DNA from: Grosmannia clavigera kw1407
Taxonomy: Eukaryota; Ascomycota; Sordariomycetes; Ophiostomatales; Ophiostomataceae
NCBI RefSeq assembly: GCF_000143105.1
Contig: NW_014040772.1
Span: forward strand, 186,001 to 250,000
Length of the DNA stretch: 64,000 nucleotides
Direction: 5' to 3'
Position 1 is the first letter of the stretch. Each line of letters begins with the position of its first letter. The notes below the pieces were generated by a model, which saw only the letters and a program-made list of their open reading frames with translations, was not told where the DNA came from and made no database searches. Shown here one piece after another: positions 42,111 to 53,990 of the stretch. Position numbers and translations under genes: made by a program.

Positions 42111-44572
42111 GATGATGATGTTGAGTGGGGGAAGATATGGGAGGGGTTATGAGAGGGGAAGAATGGAAAAAGGTATATGGAAAAAGAACAGAGAATGTGA
42201 GTAATCGACACAGCAGTTGCGGCTCAGTTGGTGGCAAACTCGACTGAGGAGCTTCAGGGAAAAGGATCAGTCTTGAGGATTGTAGGATATCGGCGGTTTC
42301 TTCGATAAGAGGGCGGAAGTTTGAAGGCCTGATTTTGGAAGCATAAATAAGAAACGGCAGAGGAATGAACTAGAATGAGGCACCTTCCTGGAAGGGCCGG
42401 ACATGATGTAAGTACTCCGTAGTCGCGGGTGGCCTGTGGCAAATAGCGCCTGGCCTTCCGAGGTCTGGTGCCGCTTAGAGGTATCGGACGACGGCATCAC
42501 CTATCAATGCTTGGTTCCCTGTCAAAGAAGGAACTAGAGCAAGCCATGCTCGCTTGACGACCTACCACTGGCCACTTACATATCCCGCTGCATTCTTTGA
42601 ATGCGACCGTCCTAGTGGAACTCGCCGGAAAACCCGACAGCCCACCGGAGCGACGGTTGACCGTCCATGAAAAAGAGGAAAAACCCTCTCAACGTTCCGA
42701 GACTGTCTAGATAATGACATTGGAACGTGTGCTTGCGCGCATAATTCCAGAACAGGGCAAGGAACCAGAGACGGGAGGCCACGCCATCAGTCACCAATCA
42801 GGTTGTGTTTGGACATCACATGGAGACAGTGCATAGCCGTAGATTAAGCACTGTGCGTAATTTTTGAACCGTCCCTCCGTTTTGGAGAGCAAGCACTACG
42901 GGCTGAAAACGGAACGAGATTATTATGTGAAGAAGGGAGGGGAAGGAGGTAAAATAAGAGGCCGGACGGGACATTCTCTGCCGATCTTTCCGATATGTGG
43001 GCGCACACCTGCCATTTTGTCGTGTAGGAAGTGCAGACAAGGCAGACGTCAATCAGCTTCATTGCGAATGCGGGCCTATCAGATATGGCGGGGCTATGTA
43101 ACGAGTTATGATGACTCAGCATCCGTGGCGTCGCCTCCAGCCACACCAACCACACCACGTGAGTGTGGGCCTTTGGAGCTTTAGAGGCAACGTTACAGAC
43201 TCGCGGAGCGTGACAGTCCGGCTCCCTCTTTACCTGGTCTCCTACGTCGCAACAGCTGGCAAGGCATCGTTGCTACTTATAGCCAAGCGGAACACGCCGT
43301 GAGCGTCGTCGCTGCCATGGCTGCTGCTGTCGCGCTTGTCTGGCCCTTGATTGTCTTTCCTGCTCCTACGTAGTGCCTTCCTCTTGCAGGTAGAAATGCC
43401 TGGTCGGAGGATCCAGCCAGCCACCAGCTTTTGATCCTCCCAGCGCAGCAAGCTGTGCTCCCTGGCGCCTTCCTATTGTGCAAGCTTCTTGCTCGTGCCG
43501 CGTCCTGATTGGCATCTTGAACTCGTCCCGTTATTTGCAACATTCATCCTTCCGCGAATCAGCCTGGCTATTCTCCTAATCAACGGCCCACTTACTCTTG
43601 TTAGTTACACAGCTGGCCGCCTCTGCTCACATCTTCATTGTGTCTTTCCTCATTTCCGTTTGCCTCATTTGTCCACTCCGTTTGCATCATCCTTCGGCTC
43701 TCTCGTTATCGGCCACGTCTCAACCAAACCTGCACGAAATCGAACTAAGAATCCACCAGGACTCATAAACAAGGAACGAACGGTCACGAAGCCAAGCCTG
43801 CCAACAGCACCCCACATCTCCTCGGTCATGCCCAGCCTTAGAGATCAAATAAGCTTCTAAACGCTGCGAGTATACGGAGTACACCCCCTCTCTTGAACTG
43901 TCCTTCGGTTCCCTCCTTTCGCTATCACATACGACAGTGCGACGTATCTTACACCGGCACACGCGACACCACGCAAATACGGTTCTCGCCCCAGTCCTGT
44001 TTCCGTGTCCCCTCCGTGTCTCTGTCTCTCAGCTGCCCTTGCAACTCTTTCTGCTGTGCGGCCCTACGCTCAACCCGACCCCAGCACTGCGCTCGTGTCT
44101 CTGCTTGCTCGAGTCCACACAGCCACACCACAGATGCACATCACTGCTGACGAGGCAACGAGTGATGAACGGCAATACAACCATTGCCTCCACTGAAAAG
44201 TACGAAGCGCGGCCACGTCTATTAAAACTGGACTCGGCAAGACCAGATCGACTAATACCATTGCTACAGGCACCCGTTTCTCTCCTTCTGCGACATACCA
44301 CAAACAACGGTCCCTCGTGTTGATACCTTCACTTGTTTCAACACCGCATTGATCCCGTTACTCGCCCTTCTTTGATTCTGGCACTTTGCAGTTTCTGTAT
44401 TGAGAGAGCGCACGTTGTCCGCCCTCCCCTGCTTCCCTCTTGCTCTCGTCCTGCCTCTCTCCCCTGTCTTCTCAACTCACTTAAATGTCATGACCGATCT
44501 GATCGTCTACTTCCCCTCTCCTTTGGCTACCTCTCGTCGTTCTCGTTGCTCGCGCAGCCGCTCGTTTCTGCC
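42111..44572. other. Long divergent intergenic region of NAG1 and the hexokinase-family gene
   Basis: This 2.46-kb region separates two start codons pointing away from each other. No exon of a transporter or other gene is recognisable. From about 43500 to 44570 the plus strand is strongly pyrimidine-rich (CT tracts), which fits a long 5' leader of the kinase gene. TACTCCGT/ACGGAGTA motifs occur at about 42413-42420 and 43873-43881. Confidence 0.5.
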
Positions 44573-46479
44573 ATGACGAGTTTACGAGGCACCTTATTTG
44601 CGGCCATCCGGTCTCTGGTCCGGGGCAAGTCCTTTCTCAAGGTCCTGTTGCTCAGACGGACAGAAGAGACGCCGGCGATCCAGGCTCCGGAGGACACAGC
44701 ACCGACAGAAGTAGAATCGCCATCTGCATCACTTTCTCCATCTGCATCGACGCCGCTCTCAACGCCACTATCGTCATCCCCGTCTTCGACGCCGTCATCG
44801 GCTGCAACCACTATTCCAATCTCACAACAGATAAATACAACACGACCAGTAGCGGATTTCTTGAGTGAGGCTGAGGAACTACTGCTTCGCCCAGTTGAAA
44901 GTGCCCGCTTGGGCCTCTTTTCCCGGCAGCTCAAGGACCAGTACCGTGAACGATTATTTGCAAGCCCAGCATGCATGCTTCCGTCGTATAACCACCAACT
45001 GCCCAATGGCCAAGAGTTTGGCCGCTACCTATGTCTGGATGTAGGTGGATCAACGCTCCGGGTGGCACTCATCGAACTTCATGGTCAGAATCGGAAAGAG
45101 CTAGAAGAGCCCGAGTCGAACATTCTTTGCATTCAGACGGTTAAAATCACCCCGGACGTCAAGAGGCTTGAGGGCATGCAGTTCTTCGACTGGGTGGCTT
45201 TCCATATCGCCGAGACAGTGAGCAAAGTTGGAGGCGTCAAAAACGCTGCAGATGAGGCCTTGCCCATGGGCCTTGCCTGGAGCTTCCCTATTGAGTGCGT
45301 CAAGACTGCCTAGCCTCTGTTCCTGGACCATTCACCAGCCTGTTCTGCCAGCTGACCGTTTTAGGCAAACTTCCCTCCGCGGTGGCCTGCTCCAAGGTAT
45401 GGGCAAAGGCTTCCATGCAGCCGACTCACTAGAGGGGCAGGACTTGGGTGATATAATACAAACGGCTTGCACTTCATATGGGCTTTGTGTGGAGCTGGCT
45501 GCCATCGTGAACGACTCGGCAGCGGCACTTCTTTCGGAGGCGTATGTGCGGACATCTACCCGTTTCAGCCTGATCCTTGGCACCGGTGTCAACATGGCTG
45601 TGCATCTTCCAGTTTCCATGATAGGCCGGCCAAAGTTTGGGAGCCGCCCTGAGGCCTGGTTCGATTCGGCTAGTCATGTGATAGTCAACACGGAGTTGAG
45701 CATGTTTGGCTGCGGCCTTCTGCCGACTATGCGCTGGGACATGTTGCTCAAGGCTGATCACTTGAGGCCCGACTTTCAGCCACTCGAACAGATGGTATCT
45801 GGATACTACCTGGGCGAGATTTGCAGGTTTGCACTGATCGAGGCAACTACCACAACTGGCCTTTTCAGAGGCATCCTTCCGCCGTCTTTGCTGAAGCCAT
45901 ATTCACTTGATACTGAGACTTTGTCGATTATCGAAAGGTACATTGCATTTGGTGGTGGCGTGTACCATTTCAACGACGATTTTCTAATTTCCTAACAGCG
46001 ATAGCTCTCCTTCTCTGGAAGAAGCCACAGCCATCTTCCATAGCCGCCATCCTTGCATTGACGGTTCGGCACCGACGAAGGCTGATATTGCTACTGTGCG
46101 GGCGCTTGCTTCGCTGGTTTCACAGCGATCGGCCGCAATCGTTGCCGCGGCTGTATATGCAATGTGGTTGCTCAAAATCGAAACGGAAGGCGAGCTTCAA
46201 CACGGACTAGCAGATTCTAGTGAAGGGATGCTGGCACGACGGCATGCAGATGCAGCCAAGGCGGAACTCTCCATCATGCACGAGCGCACTGCGGTGGCGT
46301 TCAACGGATCTGTGCTCGAACGATACCCGCGATACCTAGAGCAGTGCCAGGGTATTTTGAACGAGCTTCTTCTCGGTGATGCCAAAGCTGGTGAACCGGC
46401 GGGTGTGATTGAGATGGTGCCGGCCAAGGAGAGTTCGTTGTTGGGTGCAGCAGTGTCTCTAGCTTGCCTAAAGGCTTGA
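44573..46479 (+). CDS. Hexokinase-family sugar kinase, probable N-acetylglucosamine kinase
   Basis: Three exons (44573-45294, 45365-45937, 45999-46479) give 591 residues. Residues 1-95 are a Ser/Thr/Pro-rich extension not found in ordinary hexokinase. The sugar-kinase core follows: phosphate-1 motif LCLDVGGSTLRVAL near 154, substrate loop MGLAWSFPIEQTSLRGG near 235, QGMGKGF, catalytic Asp in IVNDSAAALLSEAY near 290, and LILGTGVNMAVHLP near 312. The loop sequence departs from glucose hexokinases (SFPxSQ), as expected for the HXK3/NAG5 branch. It would phosphorylate GlcNAc at O6 using ATP. The cluster context supports this; activity on glucose cannot be excluded from sequence. Confidence 0.85.
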
Positions 46480-47022
46480 AATGACAGCATGGCCCAATCT
46501 TGACTGTCTTCTACATTCACCTATACCTGTTTAATTGCATTTGCCGCTGTGGATAGACTCTTTGGATGTGTGTCGTTTCTGTTTCCGTTGCATTGTGGGC
46601 GCGGCAAAAAAGAGATGCTGAAAAAATGTCTGGAGAAATAACGGAAACCGATTTCAGCCTAAAGTTAAGCATATGTCGTATCATGTGTCATATTTTTGTA
46701 AAACCTGCTAAATGCCAACTGATATTGACAGGGATATATGCACAACCTCATTTCAAAGTCGTAAAATGTGTCTTGGTCACTCTAAACGCCCAGCTGCGGC
46801 AAAACATAAAGAGTGGAAGACAGAGCTGAAGTAGAGAGTAACCAAGTAAAAGAAAGCAAGAATAAAGAGAAAGAAAAGGCAAAAACGCCCTAACAACAGG
46901 ACCCCAAAACTCGTTCATTCATTCCATGGCGGTTCCGTCTACCAAAGCAGAGCAAAGCAGAGCAAAGCAGAGCAAAGCCAGGTGGGAAGGATACGTTTCC
47001 TTCCCAGACAGCGCTGGTGCTC
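46480..47022. other. Intergenic region between convergent 3' ends
   Basis: Separates the kinase gene and the NDT80-family gene. It carries a short tandem repeat at 46944-46978 and no gene. Confidence 0.5.
46944..46978. repeat. 10-bp tandem repeat (AGCAAAGCAG)
   Basis: About three and a half perfect copies of a 10-bp unit lie just downstream of the stop codon of the NDT80-family gene, probably in its 3' untranslated region. Confidence 0.8.
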
Positions 47023-47652
47023 CTACTCGGCGGCAAAATACCGTTTCGTCTTGTTGCGCACCTGCTGTGCCTTGACCTCGGGCGGCACAACTGTGTGGTG
47101 CACAACGTGCGGCCGATAGACGGCGTCGACGGGCGGCATCCTAGTGTCTGTCAGTTCTGTTGTCCTGTTGTCATTGTGCGCAGAGATACTCATGCTTACC
47201 AATCATCAAGACTCAGCGGGAAGTACTCGTACAGCAGGTCGTCGTCCTCAAACGGGTTCTCGCCCGATGCCGCAACGGTGTTGTTGGCCATGCTGCTGCT
47301 TCTGCTGCTGTTGTTGCCGTTGTTGCTGCCGGCCGTCTTGGCACCGGCCGCTGATGACTTTCCGGGCAGGGCGCTGCCGGCCGACATGTTGCCGGCGCCA
47401 CCCAGATGGGGGAACGGCGGGCTGTTGGGCAGCGGATCGGTGCTCAGGCGGTTGGGACTGCGCTCATCTTCCGACAGTGAGAGGCTGAGCGGGAGAGCCG
47501 TGCTGTTTGCTCTCTTCTTCGGTGGTGGTGGTTGTGACTGTTGGTAGAGGGGTGGATGTTGCTGCAGCTGGTGTGGCTGCATATGTTGCAGCTGGTGTGG
47601 CTGCATATGTTGCAGCTGCTTGTGCTGGATTTGGTGGTGTTGATGTTGCTGG

Positions 47653-47692
<40 letters not shown>

Positions 47693-48100
47693 GATGCTGC
47701 TGCGGCTGTTGTTGTGGCAGCATCTTGGACGGCATCCGGGACGGCGTGTCCCATGAAGGCACCGGCGGTCGCGGCAGACTGGGCGACAGGCTCATCTTCT
47801 TGGCCGGATGGGGGCTCTGCTGGGCAAAGCCGTGAGCCCAGTCACCCGGCTGCACGCTGCTGAGTGCGCTGTATCGCTGGAAGCTTTGCTGCTGCTGCTG
47901 CTTCTTGTCCGCGACGGCGGTCCCACCGATGCCAGCGCTGCCTGTCAAAGGCACATCGCGACGGCTGACAAAGTTCCGTGGGCTTCGACCTCGCACGATG
48001 ACCGGGCCAGATTGGATCTCGGCAATCTTCAGCCAGCCATCTTGGCCATCGTTGCCAGAAGAGGCAGCGGCAGTTTTCGCGCCACTCTTGTTGCTGCCGT

Positions 48101-48138
<38 letters not shown>

Positions 48139-49175
48139 CCAGCAGCACTTTCGGGCTTGACCCGTGCCAGCAGGTTGATCTGCACGACGTAGTGCTGCTG
48201 CTGGCCCTTGCGGCGGCCGTTGTTGGCGGTAGCATGCTTGAACTGTAGGCGCTTCCACGAGATGGGCACCGACACGCGCCCGTTCTCGAGCTCCTGGCCG
48301 TTGGCGAGGTCGATGGTCAGGTTGGGCGGCGAGCCGGCCGCCTTGGTGTCTTCGTGTTGGGCGGTAGCGACAGCGGAAGCGGTAGCGGTGGTGGCCGTCC
48401 CGGTGGCGGTGGTGCTTTTCCAGGGGATGCAGATGATCTCGGTCGGCTTGCCCTCGATGCTCTCGATGGCAGTGATGGAGACAGCCAGCTCGAGCACGGC
48501 CAGGTGGCGGCCCTGATCGGCGGTGACGGCGTGGGTGATCTGGCGTGGCAGCGTGATCTGGCCGGAGCACCACCAGAGATTGCGGCGGTAGCAGGTCAGC
48601 TCGAGCGGCCGACCGGTGTTCTCCGCCGCGTAGACGTCCTCGGCCAGGAAGAACATGCCAAACAGCTCAGCCGTCATGGCGGGATCGGCGAACTGGCCGG
48701 CGTCGTCGAGGACGGCGGCCTTGACGATCGGATCCGAGAAGCCGAGCAGCTTGTTGTCGAGGCCCTCATCTTGCGGCGAGATGGACTCGTGAAAACCGCC
48801 GTCAGTGTCGAGCTGGGCGAGCTCGTAGGGCCGTCCAGCCGGACCGGCCGAGTAATGGAACGGGTCCTCAAACGTGTTGGAAAACGTCTCAAAGTCGTAC
48901 GTCGGCGTAAAGGGCAGCGGTGCCAGTCCGACGTTTTCGCTGACTTGTCAGAGTGGTGTTTTGTAGGGAGAGAAGAGAGAAGAGAGAAAAGGGCAGGTCC
49001 GATCGACATACAGCAGCACGTCATCAAAGCCAATGTCGCGATCGAATCCTTCCAGGCTTAGGCTGCCCGCGCCACCTGCATGGCTCACGTTGACGCCGAG
49101 TCCCAGGCCATCGGCGCTGTCGGCGCTGGTGCCCGCTGTCGCCGAGAGCGCCGACATGGGATTGTAAGCGGCCAT
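47023..49175 (-). CDS. NDT80-family transcription factor, RON1-like regulator of GlcNAc catabolism
   Basis: Three exons (49175-49012, 48939-47200, 47140-47023) give 673 residues with in-phase joins. The NDT80 DNA-binding fold covers about residues 90-350: AELFGMFFLAEDVYAAENTG, LTCYRRNLWWCSGQITLPR, PTEIICIPWK, PISWKRLQFKHATANNG, RRKGQQQHYVVQINLLARV and IVRGRSPRNFVSRRD. A 12-Ser run interrupts it. The C-terminal part is rich in Gln, His and Pro, with a run of 13 Gln. The last exon (PPVDAVYRPHVVHHTVVPP ... KTKRYFAAE) matches my memory of the conserved end of fungal NDT80-like regulators. In Trichoderma the RON1 gene of this family controls the GlcNAc cluster; the position here, between the kinase and the glycosidase, supports the same role. 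Confidence 0.88.
47654..47693. repeat. (TTG)13 microsatellite coding polyglutamine
   Basis: A perfect trinucleotide run read as 13 Gln on the minus strand in the NDT80-family protein, followed by imperfect Gln/His repeats including the duplicated unit LQHMQPHQ. Confidence 0.85.
48100..48136. repeat. (CTG)n trinucleotide run coding polyserine
   Basis: Read on the minus strand as AGC codons, giving 12 consecutive Ser inside the NDT80-family DNA-binding region, most likely a surface loop. Confidence 0.8.
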
Positions 49176-49934
49176 TGTCGCATGGCGAGAGCCACGGAGG
49201 TCGTCTATGGCACGGGGTCGTCAACGACACGGCGGCCGTTTATCGGATGATCGACTGCACGATCGACTGCACGATCGATTGCACAAGTGTCTGACGCAAG
49301 GGAATCCTCCGTGGCAAAGCAGCCGTGTGGTCGAAGAGCGGAAGGAAAAGACGCCGGACGAAAGCTCTGTCGTGCGCCTTCGTGCTGCCTTTCCCTCTGG
49401 GCGGCCGGCTCGTATACGGAAAAAACGTCTTCGGCCGTGGACGTGGGCGGTGGCACTCTGTTGGCCTGCGGACGCGCTGCGATACTTGTCGATGTGTCCG
49501 AGGAGGAGACCGGAGACAGTTGAGAGAGGAAAGAGAGGAGAGAGAGCAGTGAGATAGCGCCTCGTCCGCTCTGCCTCCTGGTTGGTCCACCGGACAGGAA
49601 GAACAGTGGGGCTGACCCTTTTAGTGAGGAAGCGGTCGCTACGTCTGCGCCTTCCGTTCGCGGCATCTTATCTCAACAGCTGCTTTCATTTCCATCTCTC
49701 CCCTTCTGTACGTATAGCATTGCATTGCTAGTCTAAAGGACAGTAGGAAGAATGGAAGATAGTACTGGAAAGTAAAGCAAACAAGGTATGCCTTACATAC
49801 GACACTGCGGAAAACGAGACAAATCCAAGACAGCCAAGAACCGAAACCCAAAAACCAAAAACCAAAAACTCCACACTCCCGACCAGGTATCCTTCCAGTG
49901 ATCGCATCCAAACATCGTGAAATCATGTGATGCA
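49176..49934. promoter_or_regulatory. Upstream region of the NDT80-family gene
   Basis: Lies between the end of the GH3 gene and the start of the regulator, both on the minus strand. It should hold the regulator's promoter. Imperfect repeats ATCGACTGCACG at 49248-49280 and an AACCAAAAACC repeat at 49851-49870 are visible; no gene is seen. Confidence 0.5.
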
Positions 49935-52900
49935 TCAGACAGCATTCACGTCCGCCCACTGCGAGTGTTAGTCGTGGCCGACGGCACAAATCTCCCTCGA
50001 CAAGGCACTCACATTGTCTGGCGCGTTGGTAATCTCCTCAAACGACTGCAGCACCTCAAACTGCATCACCAGCAGACCCTCATACGCCTCATCGGCCACC
50101 CGCGTCAGCACGCTGCGCAGTGCCCGATGTGACTTGTTCTGCCGCACGCCCATCATGACCAGACCCTGCAGTGCCGTGGTCGAGTGCGCCAGTCCCGGCA
50201 CCACCACCGGCGCCACGATGCCGCCCGTCGCCGCGTGCTCGTCGCCCATTGCGCTGTTCATGTTGGCAGCTCCTCCGTCATCGCCTGCCGTCGCCATGTT
50301 GCCGTGCATATCTGACCGAAACGTCTGCAGCACTGGCAGAAACGTCGACAGCTGACTGTCTGGAGCGCAGACGATCACCGTGCCCAACAGGGTTTCGCTG
50401 TTGCCGCTGCTGTTGCTGCTGCTGTTTCCTGCACCGTCTCCCACGCCTTCGTTGCCCCCGTTGATCTTTGCCCGCACAACTGCACACGTCTTTCCGGCCT
50501 GCAGCAGCACAAAGCGATACAGCTCGACGACTTCGGGTCCGGCCAGCGCGGCCACGTGGTCCAGCACACCGTCGGCCATGTCGGGGCCCTGGATCAGGTC
50601 GAAGCTGATGCCAGCACTGCCGAGATGCCGCGTCAGCCCTTCGGGCGGACTCCAGCGCGCGAGATCGTGGATGGCCAGGTTCGTCAGTCGCCGTGGAAAC
50701 GACACGTCCCAGCCGCCGCGGGCAAACCATGCACGCAGACTGGCGCTGCTGCTGCCCGTTGTATTGGCCGTATTGGGCGTGTTGGGTGTACCGCCAGTGC
50801 TGCCAGACGTGCTGCCGCCGCTGTCGTCAAAGACGGGAATGCCGGGAAAGACGCCGGGGAAGCAGGCACCGAGCTGCATCTTGGTGATGCCGGCCTTTTG
50901 GCTCAGCAGCCGCAGGGCGCCCCGATGCAGGGACCGGCCGACGGAGACGTTGCGTTTTGTCGGGTCGACAAAAAGGCCGCCGAGCATGCCGGTGCCCCCG
51001 ACCGAGTACGTCGCGCAGAAGCCATAGAGCGCCTGAGTGCTGCTGTTGCGCACGACCAGATGGGCCTCGTCGACGTCCGGCCGGTGCAGCTCGAACGAGG
51101 CAGCCGTGGCGTGGCGCAGGTGCTGCTGCAATCCCGGTCCACTGGCACGCGCAACAGCCTGCAGCAGCTCGTCGAGCCCGTGGCCGTCGCGGTCGCGGTT
51201 GTATGCTTCGACCAGCCAGTTGCGCCGCGACTTGAGCGCCTTCTTGCTCTTGCGCAGCGTTCCCGGCAGCGTGCCACCCGGCGTGAAGACACCAAAGAGC
51301 GTGCGCACCAGCGCGTTCATTGCCGTCTCGGTAAAGTCAAAGGTGCACACATACGTGCCGATCGTCTTGTCCATGGCAAAGTCGTACGGCGAGCTGACGG
51401 CCACGACACACAGCGACTTGTTCTGCCCGTTGGCCCGTAGCATCGAGCACATCATCGCCACGTGCTTGGTGAAGCCGGCCTGGTACAGGTTGCGGTTCGC
51501 ATCTGCTGTCACGATGATGATTGTCGATGCCCGGTGGATCAGGTTCTCGTGCACCGGTCGCACTCCGTTGGCTGTGTAGGACGTATGCAGCAGCTTGCTG
51601 TGTCGTGCGCGCGCCAGCGATCGGCCGAGCCCGCGGAACACGCCCTCGCCGCTCATGATCGCGCTGCGGTCGCGTTGTGTCGCCAAACCGGAGCCTGAAC
51701 CCGAGCCCGGACCGGAGCCCACGCTTAGCCCGGTCTCGAGCGTCTTGGTCGAGGCTGATGCTGGCAGCGGCTTCACCAGCGGCGTCAACAGCAGCAGCTC
51801 TTCCCGTGGGTGCATTGACCGGGACAGTGGCAGCAGCCGGTCGCGGTCGCGCATCACCGTGATCGAGTCGTCGTATGCCGTGCGCGAGAGTGCCAGATGT
51901 GATGGATGGATCTTGGCCAGCAGCCCGATGCCGGGAGGATGCAGCGCCTTCGCCCACGACGTGCAGCCCTTTTTGAGCTGCAGAACCCGTCGCAACGACG
52001 TGAAGATGCGCTCGCGTGTCAGAATGCCCGTGGCATAGCCCAGCTTCAGTCCTGCGATCGCCTCCAGCTGCACGTCGTACGCCCGACACAGCATCACCAC
52101 GTCGCAGCCGGCCTCGACCGCCATGACGGTGCCGCCCTTGACTCCGATCTCGTGGCTCAGAGCCTCCATCTCGAGGCATTCGGAGATGGCCACGCCGCGA
52201 AATCCCAGCTCCTCACGCAGCAGCTCGTCCACCACCTGGTCCGACAGACACGCGTGGCTCACGTTCATCGACGGGTTCGTGATCCCGCACCCGCCCACAA
52301 ACATGGCATCCAGACGGCCAGTGGCGATCGCGTTGCGGAACGGCACAATCGCGCTGAGGCTCAGCTCCTCCAGCGTCTGCGTGATGATCGGCACGTCCAG
52401 GTTTGAGCCCAGAAAGTCCAGGTTGCCGTACGACGGGAAGTGCTTGCCACACGTCGCCACTCCGGCATCCTTGTAGCCGTTCATCGCCGCGATCCCGTAC
52501 TGTGACACTTCCTGCGGGTCGTCACTGGTCGCCCGCACTCCCAGCGGCTGGTATCGCGCGTTAGTCAGCACATCGAGCACCGGACCCAGCATCAGGTTGA
52601 CACCACATGCCGACACTTCCGTGGCCGTGGCCTTGGCGATCGCGTACGACAGGTCGGGGCTGCCGGCTGCCGCAATGCCCATGGCGCTGGGAAACTGGCA
52701 GATGTAGTCCTCGTCAAACAGGCTGTTGACACCGCCATGCTCCTGGTCCAGGGCGATCAACAGCGGGCACGGGTGGCCGGCCTGGTGGGCTATCGTCTGC
52801 AGCTCCTGCACCAGCTTGGCCGTCTCGTGAGCAGCTGTTCGGTCAGTCCGTTTCTATTGCTGTGTGGCAGCCAGCTCCTTCACGCTTACATCGGAGGTTC

Positions 52901-53120
52901 TTGGCCGTCAGGTGGATCGACCCAAGATGGTGCTCCTCAATCAGATTGCGGATCTGAGGGGTCACCTCGGTGCCGTCCCAGCCCATAATCAACATCTGGC
53001 CAATGGCCCTGTAAGCAGTAGCCAGCCGTTAGCATCTCTCCGCTTGGACCCACGCCGTCCTTCTTACCAGTCGAGGTCGTCCCATAATGGATCCAGATCG
53101 CCGTCCAGCTTGCCGGCCAT
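49935..53120 (-). CDS. GH3 beta-N-acetylglucosaminidase fused to GNAT-like C-terminus
   Basis: Four exons (53120-53068, 53008-52890, 52834-50013, 49958-49935) give 1005 residues; all joins keep phase. The last exon codes only WADVNAV; without it the frame would stop at 49968. Residues about 18-400 are a glycoside hydrolase family 3 barrel: MLIMGWDGTEVTP, LIALDQEHGGVN, GKHFPSYGNLDF (188-194, the Lys-His motif of NagZ-type enzymes) and the ISECLEMEAL nucleophile region, where the expected SDxxxM motif reads SECLEM. A second GH3-like domain runs to about 600. From about 640 on the sequence resembles acetyltransferases (GGLFVDPTKRNVSVGRSLHRGALRLL). It would split GlcNAc from chito-oligomers or wall fragments. 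No signal peptide is seen, so it may act inside the cell. Confidence 0.87.
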
Positions 53121-53990
53121 GGTGCAGAGAGAAGCAGGAGGGGGAGGCCGGAGAGAAGGCCGCTTGTTGGTCGTTGGTCCCGCGTACGTTGCTCACGTCA
53201 TAGCAGCAGCAAGAGAGTCCGTCGGCGGCGAGACGGCCCCCTATTCGGCAGCTCGTCGTAATCGTACTGCCCCGACGCGATCTCGAGCCGGGACACGAAG
53301 ACGGCTGACGTAGGTGGGAAAAAGTGGAGGACGCGTGGCTGCTGTCTGAGGTGTGGCTGATGAGAAGGCAGGGGTCGGGTCATGCAACGGACAGCAGAAG
53401 TCGCGATCGTGCTGAGCTTCGACGGAAGAGCGGCGAGGAAGCTACGACCACCGGAGGGCTCAGGCACCCACACGTTGCAGAGCACGCGTCGCTTAGCTCA
53501 TCGCCTAGTGCCGTCTTACTCTGTACGGAATGAACGTTACATTGGTACGCTGTCCATTACGTAATCGCGGCGATCTCGCTCACGGCCAAGCGCCAGACAG
53601 GCGGAACGTGGCTCCGTTTGGCCAGCCCAGACGTCCACCACGCTCGTCTTATCGCGTCTGCAGACGGAAAAGCCGCCGGCACCGGCTCGGGGATGTTCGG
53701 CTTAGCCACCGTTATCAGCAAGCCACGAATAGCGGCCGCCACCCACGAGGCGATGAGTCCATGGCCTCTGCCCTTGTTTGCCTCCGTCTGGATGGTTGCG
53801 TCCGCGGGAAGGTACGAGGGCGCTATATCCCCGACGTCTTTCCTCGTTCTGGCCCGGCTGCCATTCCTTCTCCCCTCTCGTATCGTTTCGATGGAGAGTC
53901 CAGCCAAACACTTCCGGACACAGGCAGTCCAACACCACCGGCGAAGACGCGCAAAGACCTGAGCGAGCAGCAATTGACCCCACCTTCACC
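53121..53990. promoter_or_regulatory. Divergent promoter of the GH3 and deacetylase genes
   Basis: The start codons of the glycosidase (minus) and the GlcNAc-6-phosphate deacetylase (plus) face away from each other over 870 bp, so shared control is possible. The deacetylase frame stays open upstream to about 53778, but without an ATG. Confidence 0.55.

Noticed and set aside
44299..44306. CCACAAAC as an NDT80-type (CRCAAA) binding site upstream of the sugar kinase
   Set aside because: The core is only six bases and expected by chance in 2.5 kb; there is no matching pattern at all cluster promoters that I could confirm.
47654..47693. CRISPR-like or telomeric repeat
   Set aside because: It is a perfect in-frame trinucleotide run inside a coding exon, with no spacers.
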